From Methylopila sp. Yamaguchi (GTDB lineage Bacteria > Pseudomonadota > Alphaproteobacteria > Rhizobiales > Methylopilaceae): a stretch of 64,000 nt of DNA. Both the position numbers and the translations under genes were made by a program. Below are positions 33,328-41,000 of the stretch, in pieces (the first letter of the stretch is position 1; each line of letters opens with the position of its first letter). The notes under the pieces are model-generated. The model was not told the origin of the DNA. It did no database searches and saw only the letters and a list, made by a program, of their open reading frames with translations. Location of the stretch: positions 1-64,000 of the forward strand of contig NZ_BAUX01000006.1 in NCBI RefSeq assembly GCF_002897035.1. Reading direction: 5' to 3'.

Positions 33328-34968
33328 ATGACCGGCCATATCTGGCGCAATCCGCTTTACTTCTGGGGCGTCGAAGGCGCGGAGAAGGAGGTCCCCTCCA
33401 TCCCGCACAAGAGCCCGCAGGACGTCTGGGACGAGACCACTGCGTCCAAGGCGAAGATGCTGCCGGTCGGACGGCTGCGGTACTACTACAAGTGGCCCGG
33501 CCACGGCGGCCTGACCTGGCCGCGCTTTCGCTACTGGGGGACGCGCCGGCGGGCGCTGAACATCCGCAGCGTCTACAATCCGAAGACGATGCGTCTCGAG
33601 AAGACCATCGTCGACAAGCGGCCGATCTGGTGGGTGCTGGGGCTGCTCGCCTTCATGCTGGCGCCGCTGGCGATGCCCGCATCGTTCCAGAACACGCTGC
33701 TGACCGCCGGCGCGACCTTCTCGATCTACGCCGCGATCAACCTCTGCTGGATGCTGATCATCGGCACCGCCGGCATCTACTCGCTGGCGAGCTACGCCGT
33801 GGTGGGCGCCGCCGCCTTCGGGACGTCGTGGCTCTCGATCAACCTCGGGCTGCCGTGGTGGACGCTGCCGCTGGTCGGCGCCGGCGTCGGCCTGGTGTTC
33901 GGGATGATCATCGCCGTGCCGGCGATCCGGCTCGACGGGTTCTACTACGCGCTGCTCACCATTGGCCTGAACGAGCTCTGCCGGGTCTACGCGCTGCAGT
34001 CCAAGCAGTTCGGCTCGTCGACCGGCGGCCTCTACGGCGCCGACACCTACATCCCGCAGGGGTGGGACCAGTACGACCAGTCGCTGCTCGCCTACTACGC
34101 CTGCTTCGGCGTGATGTTGGCGGGCCTTGCGCTCTACCGGTTCATCGACGGCCGCAGGCTCGGCCGCATCCTGAAGATGGCGCCCGAAAAGCGCGAGGCC
34201 TTCGCGGAGGCGACCGGCGTCGACTTCCGGCGCGCCCGCATCTGGGTGTTCGTGATCTCGTCGATCGGGCTCGGCTTCATCGGCGGCTTCTACGCCGCGC
34301 ATTACCGCGGCGTGTCGTTCTCGATCTTCAGCTTCGACACGGTGCTGCTCGGGCTCGCCATGCTCGTCATCGGCGGCATCGGCCGGGCTGAGGGCGCGGT
34401 CGTCGGCACCGCGATCGTGATCCTGCTCGACAAGGTGCTGCTCTCCACCGGTCCGCTCCGGCTGATCCTCATCGGCCTGATCATGCTCGGGGTGGTGCTG
34501 TTCCTGAAAGGCGGGCTGTTCGGCATCAAGGCCCAGTTCCGGGCCTGGCGCGACAAGAAGAAGAGCGAACGCCGGTCCATGCGGGCCGAGAAAGGAGGCG
34601 AGATGTTGCCTGAGGAAGCCACCGAGACGAAGGATAAGGATCTCCTTTACTGGCGCCGCTACGACAAGATGCAGCGCGAGTTCCTGAAGACGGTGATCTC
34701 GCCCGAGCTGATCGAGGAGCACCGCAAGAAGCCGCTCGGCCAGCACAGCGAGCCGCTGGAGCGCCTCCTGCTCTACTTCCGCCGCGCGCCCCAGAACGAC
34801 AAGTACGCGATCGTGGCCGTCGAGCCGTTCAAGGCCTACCGCATCGTCGCCCTGTCAGGGCAGCGCGGCGTCGCCCCGCGCATCGTCGAGGACAAGATCT
34901 ACACGTCGACGGACGAGGCCTATCACGGCGTCTTCCTCCGCCGCGTCCAGGATCTCCTCGAGTCCTGA
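33328..34968 (+). CDS. LivM-type permease fused in frame to DMFase small subunit
   Basis: 546 codons, far longer than normal LivM (about 300-420). Residues 1-95 are a hydrophilic extension (GHIWRNPLYFWGVEGAEKEV ...). Residues ~96-405 form the LivM permease (PIWWVLGLLAFMLAPLAM, MIIAVPAIRLDGFYYALLTI, LGLAMLVIGGIGRAEGAVVG). Residues ~406-425 are a Lys/Arg-rich linker. From residue 426 the sequence is like the small subunit of N,N-dimethylformamidase (IEEHRKKPLG ... LLLYFRRAP ... EAYHGVFLRRVQDLL). No stop separates the two parts. Translation may give a fusion, or the small subunit may also be made from the internal ATG at 34603. Confidence 0.88.
   Translation: MTGHIWRNPLYFWGVEGAEKEVPSIPHKSPQDVWDETTASKAKMLPVGRLRYYYKWPGHGGLTWPRFRYWGTRRRALNIRSVYNPKTMRLEKTIVDKRPIWWVLGLLAFMLAPLAMPASFQNTLLTAGATFSIYAAINLCWMLIIGTAGIYSLASYAVVGAAAFGTSWLSINLGLPWWTLPLVGAGVGLVFGMIIAVPAIRLDGFYYALLTIGLNELCRVYALQSKQFGSSTGGLYGADTYIPQGWDQYDQSLLAYYACFGVMLAGLALYRFIDGRRLGRILKMAPEKREAFAEATGVDFRRARIWVFVISSIGLGFIGGFYAAHYRGVSFSIFSFDTVLLGLAMLVIGGIGRAEGAVVGTAIVILLDKVLLSTGPLRLILIGLIMLGVVLFLKGGLFGIKAQFRAWRDKKKSERRSMRAEKGGEMLPEEATETKDKDLLYWRRYDKMQREFLKTVISPELIEEHRKKPLGQHSEPLERLLLYFRRAPQNDKYAIVAVEPFKAYRIVALSGQRGVAPRIVEDKIYTSTDEAYHGVFLRRVQDLLES
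34603..34968 (+). CDS. dmfA1: N,N-dimethylformamidase small subunit, nested at the 3' end of the permease frame
   Basis: In the same frame as the permease, ATG 34603 is preceded by AAAGGAGG at 34591-34598 (4-nt gap), a near-ideal ribosome-binding site, and would yield a 121-residue protein. Compared from memory with the 132-residue Alcaligenes/Paracoccus DMFase small subunit, shared elements include IEEHxxxPxG, a YFRxxP segment, AYRI and the C-terminal EAxHxVFLRRxxD. The large subunit follows 63 bp downstream. The small subunit is required for assembly of active DMFase in characterised enzymes. Whether it is made free, fused or both is not known. Confidence 0.7.
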   Translation: MLPEEATETKDKDLLYWRRYDKMQREFLKTVISPELIEEHRKKPLGQHSEPLERLLLYFRRAPQNDKYAIVAVEPFKAYRIVALSGQRGVAPRIVEDKIYTSTDEAYHGVFLRRVQDLLES

Positions 34969-34986
34969 GATCTCCTCGAGTCCTGA
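34951..34986. repeat. 18-bp perfect tandem duplication over a stop codon
   Basis: GATCTCCTCGAGTCCTGA occurs twice back to back (34951-34968, 34969-34986). The first copy ends the permease/dmfA1 frame with TGA; the second lies in the spacer before dmfA2. It is probably a slippage duplication with little effect on protein. Confidence 0.9.
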
Positions 34987-35031
34987 TCATCGCCGCCGAC
35001 GGCGCTCGGCGATCGCGTTTCGGAGCATGAT

Positions 35032-37353
35032 ATGGCCCAGGTGAAATTGTTCGGCTACGCCGACAAGATCTCGGTGAAGCCGGGCGACACCATCGACATT
35101 CACGTCTCGGCCGACGGCGTGGACACCGCCGACGCCAAGCTCGTGCGCCTGATCCACGGCGACGAGCATCCCGACGGCCCCGGCTTCATCGAGGAGGAAG
35201 TGGCTTGCGAAGCCGACGGCCCCTGGGCCGTGCGCAAGCAGTACACCCAGGTCGGCTCCTACCTGAAGGTCGACGACCCGACCAACGTGCTCGCGCTCGA
35301 CGGGCCGATCACGCTGTTCGCCTTCATCTACCCCGGCATCCCGGACGCAGGCCTGAGACAATGTCTGCTCGCCCGCTGGAACAACGACCGCAACTTCGGC
35401 TACTCGCTCGGCATCAACCAACGCGGCCACCTGGAGTTCTGGGTGGGGCAAGGGGGCGAGGTCGATTACATCCAGGCGGAGGCCCCGCTGCTGGTGAAGA
35501 TGTGGTACTTCGTCGCCGCTAGCTACGATCCCAAGACGGGCCGGACGGAGATCTATCAAGAAGGCGTCGCCAACCGGTACAACAGCCTGCTCGGCAAGGT
35601 CTGTCCGATCGAATACCGCAGCCATGTCACCGAGACCTTCCGGTTCCGGCCGAAGCACCTCGCCGAAACGCCGTTCCTGATCGCCGGCTCGCAGGATTTT
35701 CACGAGACCCGCGGCGCCTTCGTGTCCGAGACCTACTGCGGGAAGATCGACCGTCCCGGCGTCTACGGCCGCGCGCTGACCCGCGTCGAGCTGGACGAGA
35801 TCCGGGACGGCAAGCCGCCGAAGCCGGACGGCCTCGTCGCCTATTGGGACACGACGGCGGGCTACACCGACCGGGGAATTGGCGACGTCGTGATCGATGT
35901 CGGCCCCCACAGGCTGAACGCCCTCGGCTTCAACCGCCCTGTGCGCGCCCAGACCGGCTGGAACTGGAACGGCCGCAACGACTGCTTTCGTCTGGCGCCG
36001 GAGGAGTATGGCGGGGTCGAGTTCCACTACGACCAGGTGGTGGACTCGAACTGGGACAAGACGCGCACCGTCCGCCTGCCGGACGACCTGAAGAGCGGCT
36101 GTTACGCGATCCGCCTGAGGGCGGGTCCGGGCAAGGGGCTTTCGGAAGAGCACGTCGTGTTCTTCGTCCGGCCGAAGACGCCGAAGGGCAAGGTCGCGCT
36201 GCTGTTCCCGACCGCCACCTATCTCGCCTACGCCAACGAGCATCTGAGCTTCGACGCGCAGATCATCCAGCCGATGACGGGGCAGCCGCCGATCGTCACC
36301 GAAATCGACATCGAGATGTACAAGAACTGGGAGTTCGGCTTCTCGACCTACGACAGCTGGGCCGACGGCAACGGGGTTTGTTACACGTCATACCGCCGTC
36401 CGATCCTGAACATGCGGCCCAAGGCGCGGATGTCGAGCATGGGCGTCACCTGGGCGTTTCCAGCGGACCTCTCGATCCTCGCCTGGCTCGAGACCAAGCG
36501 CTACGACTACGACGTCGTAACCGACGAGGACCTGCACCGCGAGGGCCTTGCGGCGATCGAGCCCTACGCCTGCGTGCTGACGGGATCGCACCCGGAATAC
36601 ACCTCCGAGCCGATGCTGGACGCGATGGAGGACTACGTCGCCGGCGGCGGGCGCTTCATCTACATGGGCGGCAACGGCTTCTACTGGAACGTGGCGTTCC
36701 GGGAGGAGGAGCCGTGGGTGATGGAGGTGCGGAAGCTCGACTCCGGTATGAGGGCCTGGCAGGCGCGGCCGGGCGAGCACTATCTCGCCACCACCGGGCA
36801 GAAGAGCGGGCTCTGGAAGAACCTCGGCCGCCCGCCGCAGAAGACCTTCGGCGTCGGGTTCATCGGCGAGGGCTTCGAGACCAGCCGGCCGTTCCGCCGG
36901 ATGCCCGACAGCTACCACCGCACGGTCGACTGGATGTTCGACGGCATCGAGGGCGAGATCATCGGCGACTTCGGCCTCGCCTACGGCGGCGCGGCGGGCC
37001 TCGAACTCGACCGCTACGACCTCACGCTCGGCACGCCTCCGCATGCCAAGATCATCGCGTCCTCGGGCGGCCACAGCGACAACTACATGCTGTCGATCGA
37101 GGAGATCCTCTACCCCTATCCTGGACTCGCCGGCTCGCAGGACTACCGGCTTCGCGCCGACCTCGTGTACTTCCCGACGCCCAACAACGGCGCCGTCTTC
37201 AGCACCGGCTCGATCGCCTTCTGCCAGGCGCTGCCGATCAACGGCTTCGACAACAACATCTCGAAGCTGCTGAGCAATCTGGTCGACGCCTTCACCAAGC
37301 CGGGACTGCTGCCGGGATCGTTCTGGGTGAACGAGGAGAAGCAGTGGAAGTGA
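35032..37353 (+). CDS. dmfA2: N,N-dimethylformamidase large subunit
   Basis: 773-residue protein matching the DMFase large subunit family (about 760 residues), which hydrolyses DMF and similar small amides to formate and dimethylamine using mononuclear iron. The N-terminal half has a LamG-like beta-sandwich (around 60-260, LDGPITLFAFIYPGIPDAGL). The C-terminal half has a glutamine-amidotransferase-like fold with LLFPTATYLAYANEHLSFDA, EFGFSTYDSWADGNG and LTGSHPEYTSEPMLDAMEDY. As I recall, characterised enzymes bind Fe through two Tyr and one Glu; Tyr397 or Tyr400, Tyr440 and Glu522 sit at matching places. No signal peptide, so cytoplasmic. It is the last gene of the operon, with no clear terminator in the next 140 bases. 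Confidence 0.92.
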   Translation: MAQVKLFGYADKISVKPGDTIDIHVSADGVDTADAKLVRLIHGDEHPDGPGFIEEEVACEADGPWAVRKQYTQVGSYLKVDDPTNVLALDGPITLFAFIYPGIPDAGLRQCLLARWNNDRNFGYSLGINQRGHLEFWVGQGGEVDYIQAEAPLLVKMWYFVAASYDPKTGRTEIYQEGVANRYNSLLGKVCPIEYRSHVTETFRFRPKHLAETPFLIAGSQDFHETRGAFVSETYCGKIDRPGVYGRALTRVELDEIRDGKPPKPDGLVAYWDTTAGYTDRGIGDVVIDVGPHRLNALGFNRPVRAQTGWNWNGRNDCFRLAPEEYGGVEFHYDQVVDSNWDKTRTVRLPDDLKSGCYAIRLRAGPGKGLSEEHVVFFVRPKTPKGKVALLFPTATYLAYANEHLSFDAQIIQPMTGQPPIVTEIDIEMYKNWEFGFSTYDSWADGNGVCYTSYRRPILNMRPKARMSSMGVTWAFPADLSILAWLETKRYDYDVVTDEDLHREGLAAIEPYACVLTGSHPEYTSEPMLDAMEDYVAGGGRFIYMGGNGFYWNVAFREEEPWVMEVRKLDSGMRAWQARPGEHYLATTGQKSGLWKNLGRPPQKTFGVGFIGEGFETSRPFRRMPDSYHRTVDWMFDGIEGEIIGDFGLAYGGAAGLELDRYDLTLGTPPHAKIIASSGGHSDNYMLSIEEILYPYPGLAGSQDYRLRADLVYFPTPNNGAVFSTGSIAFCQALPINGFDNNISKLLSNLVDAFTKPGLLPGSFWVNEEKQWK

Positions 37354-37495
37354 GGGCGGGCACAGGCCTCCGATCCTGCACTTCTTGAACGCTGCTCGGA
37401 AGCGTCGCCCTCAAGTCCAGCCATAACGGAAGGACGAAGCGGAATATCGCATCGACGCAGAGCGTCGCTTCGTTCGGCGTTGCCGGCGGGCGGCG

Positions 37496-38098
37496 CTAGA
37501 ACTCGACGCCGGCCTGCGCCTTCACGCCGTCGCGGAAGGGGTGCTTGATCTGGGTCATCTCGGTCACGAGGTCGGCGATCTCGATCATCTCGTCCTTGGC
37601 GTTGCGGCCAGTGACGATCACGTGGCAGCCCTCGGGCCGCGCGGCGATGGCGGCGAGCACTTCCTTGAGATCGAGGTAGTCGTAGCGCAGCACGATGTTG
37701 AGTTCGTCGAGGATCACCATCTTGATCGAAGGGTCCGCGATGAAGCGCTTCGACATCTCCCACGCCTCTCGCGCGGCGCGGATGTCGCGCTCGCGGTCTT
37801 GCGTCTCCCAGGTGAAGCCTTCGCCCATGGCGTGCACCTCGACCTGCTCCGGGAACTTGCGCAGCAGGTCGCGCTCGCCGCTCTCCCACGGGCCCTTGAT
37901 GAACTGCACCACGCCGACCTTCTGGCCATGGGCGATGGCGCGCATCGCCATGCCGAAGGCGGCCGTCGACTTGCCCTTGCCCTTGCCGGTGTGGACGATC
38001 AGCAGCCCTTTCTCGACCTGGCGCTCGGAGACGATCTTGTCCTGATGCTCCTTGCGCTTTTTCATCTTCTCGGCGTGGCGGGCGGGATCTTCGGTCAT
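37496..38098 (-). CDS. cobO: Cob(I)yrinic acid a,c-diamide adenosyltransferase
   Basis: 200-residue CobO/BtuR-type enzyme that adds the adenosyl group to Co(I) corrinoid. The N-terminus has ARHAEKMKKRKEHQDKIV, then P-loop LLIVHTGKGKGKSTAAFGMA, and later VILDELNIVLRYDYLDLKEV and VTGRNAKDEMIEIADLVTEM. The open frame runs further upstream, but its ATG at 38098 overlaps the cobN stop by 4 bp and gives the usual CobO length. It is the last gene of the riboswitch-controlled cobalamin operon. Confidence 0.95.
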   Translation of the reverse strand: MTEDPARHAEKMKKRKEHQDKIVSERQVEKGLLIVHTGKGKGKSTAAFGMAMRAIAHGQKVGVVQFIKGPWESGERDLLRKFPEQVEVHAMGEGFTWETQDRERDIRAAREAWEMSKRFIADPSIKMVILDELNIVLRYDYLDLKEVLAAIAARPEGCHVIVTGRNAKDEMIEIADLVTEMTQIKHPFRDGVKAQAGVEF

Positions 38099-41000
38099 CG
38101 GGCTGGCTCCGTCGTCAGGCTGAGAAGATCGTTGTGGGCGCTGTTGCGGGTCGGTCGCCAGAAGCCGCGGCGCTCCGCCTCCAGAAAGGCGCGGGCCATG
38201 GCGGCGAGCGCCGCGGGATTCGCCTCCGCGATGAAGCCGCGCACCGCCTCGTCGCCGAGATAAGCGCCGTAGAGCGCGTCGAACTGGTGGGAGCCGACGG
38301 CGTCGGTAGTGGCGGCGAACCCTGAGAGGTTCGTCACGGTCGCAAGCATCTCCGCCGCGCCCTTGTGGCCGTGCTCGCGCATGGCGTCGATCCATTTGGG
38401 GTTCGTCGCCCGCGCCCGGACCACAAGGGCGATCTCCTCCTTCAGCGAGCGCACCACCGGCGTTTCAGTCCTGGAGGTGTCGAGGTGGTAGATCGCAGGC
38501 GCCGCGCCCTTCAGCGCCTCCACCGCCGCGGAGAGGCCGCCGGCGAACTCGTGGACGTCGTCGCTGTCGAGCAGGTCGAACTCGCGGGCGTCCTGGGTCT
38601 GCACCACGCCGTCGACCCCTTGCGCGATCGCGTTCAACTCCGCCCGCGCTGCCGTTCCCTCGACGCCCTGGGCGTAGGCGAAGCCGCTCGCCGTGAGATA
38701 GGCCTCGGCCAGATCGTCGCGGGTCTCCCAGGCGCCGGCGTCGAGCAGCGGCGCGAGGCCCGTCCCGTAGGCGCCGGGCGCTGCCCCGAACACGCTGTGG
38801 CCCGCGCGGCCGGCGGCGGCCTCGGCGCGCAGGCGGGCGCGGACCGGATTGGCCTCGTCGTCCTCGTCCAGCGCGCCGACGAGCCGCACGGCCTCGTCGA
38901 TCAGGTCGATCTGGAACGGAAAGGCGTCGCGGAAGAAGCCGGAGATGCGGAACAGCACGTCCACGCGCGGGCGCTGAAGCTCGGCGAGGGAAAGCGGAAC
39001 GAGCCCCACCACGCGCGACGAGCCCGCCTCCCACTGCGGCGCCACGCCCATCAGCGCGAGCGCCTGGGCGATGTCGTCGCCGCCGGTGCGCATGTTGGCG
39101 GTGCCCCAGGCGGAGATGGCGAGCCGGCGCGGCCACTCGCCCTGATCCTGAAAATGCCGGCGGCACAGCACGTCGGCCGCCGTCCGCCCCAGCCGCCACG
39201 CCGCCTCGGTGGGGGCCGAGCGCGGATCGAGCGCGAAGAAGTTGCGGCCCGTGGGAAGAGCGTCGAGCCGCGCGCGCGTCGGCGCGCCCGACGGCCCCGG
39301 CGCCACGAAGCGCCCGTCGAGCGCCCGCAGCAGGCCGTCGATTTCGGCCGCGCCTGAGACGTCGACGCGCGGCGCGACGAGGGTAGCGAGTTCATGGAGG
39401 ACGGCGGAAGCGGCTGGGTACTGACCGAGATCCCACCCGCGCCGTCGTCCTCCGGCTTGACCGGAGGACCCGCCGGCGCCGTCGAGCTTAACGTCGGACG
39501 TGGATGGTCCGGTCAAGCCGGACCATGACGGCGGGGAGGAGGCTGACGGCGCGGTGATGAGATCGGGCGCGCCGGCCTCCACCAGCCGCAACGCCAGAAG
39601 CTCCAGCCGCTCCACCGTGTCTCCGGTCGTGCGCCACGCGTCCTCGGAAAGTCCGATCAGCGCCGCCGGCCGCGGACCGGTCCAGGGCGCGGCGAAATCC
39701 GCTGCGAGCGGGTCGAAGCCGCCGAGCCCAAGGTCGCTGGCCAAGGCCCGCGTCAGCGAGGCGTCCTCCGGGCGCGCGCCGCGGGGGGAGCGCACCAGCG
39801 CCGCCAGCAGCTCGGCGCGCCTCGCGCCGGTCGGAGAGCGGCCGAACACGTGCAGCCCGTTGCGGACCTGAAGCTCCTTCACCTCGCACAGGAAGGCGTC
39901 GAGCTTGGTCAGGGCGTCGTCCGGGTCGTCGGCGATCGAGAATCCGCAATCGCGGTCGAGGCCGAGGCTCGCCGCGCGGGCGAGGATCTCCTTGCCGAGA
40001 CTCGCCGCCCGGCGCGGGTCGAGCCCCTGCGCCTCGGCGTACTCGTCCACCAGCGTCTCGACCTCGCGCAAATCCGCGGTTCCCTCCGCGCGGGCCAGCG
40101 GCGGCGTGAGATGGTCCACGATGACGGCGGCGGCCCGGCGCTTGGCGGCGGCGCCTTCGCCGGGGTCGTTCACGATGAAGGGGTAGACGTGTGGCAGGGG
40201 CCCGAGCGCGACCTCGGGGTAGCAGGTTTCGCTCAGCGCCAGCGACTTCCCCGGCAGCCACTCCAGATTGCCGTGCTTGCCGACGTGAACGACCGCGTGG
40301 ACGCCGAAGACCTCGCGCAGCCAGACATAGAACGCGAGGTGGCCATGGGGCGGCGGCAAGTCCGGATCGTGGTGGGCTGCCTTCGGGTCGACGTCGAAGC
40401 CGCGCGAGGGCTGGACGCCGACGATCAGGTTGCCGTAGGCGCGCAGCGCGAGGCGGAAGCCGCCGGCCTGCGCGTCGAAAGTCGGGTCGCTCTCGGGCGG
40501 GCCCCAGCGGTCAAGCATCTTGTCCCGGGCCGCGGCGGGCAGGGCCGCGAGGAAGCGACGATACGTGGCGACAGGAAGGAGCGTCGCTTCCGAATAGAGC
40601 GCGTCATGCCCCGGCTTGTCCGGGGCATCCAGGGTCGCTGAAACGCTCGGCGCCGAAACTGGATTTCCCGGACGAGCCGGGGAATGACGAGCCTTCCTTT
40701 GACCCGTCGCGCCGACGGAAGCTGCAAGCGCCGCCGTCATCGCCTGCACGACGGCGGCGCCGGTCTCCGGCGCGCCGTCCGCGGCGTAGCCGGCGGAGCG
40801 CAGGGCGTCGAGCATCACGGCCGTGCTCTGGGGCGTGTCGAGACCGACACCGTTGGCGAGGCGCGCCGCGCCGGTGGGATAATTGGCGAGTATCAGCGCG
40901 ACCCGGCGGTCGGCCCGCGGCGTGGTCCGCAGCCGCGCCCAGTTCGCCGCAAGATCCGCGACGAAGGACACGCGATCCTCCGCGGCCTCGAAGGCGACGA

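Noticed and set aside
37354-37495. Terminator after dmfA2
   Set aside because: I looked for a hairpin with a T-run and found none that is convincing.
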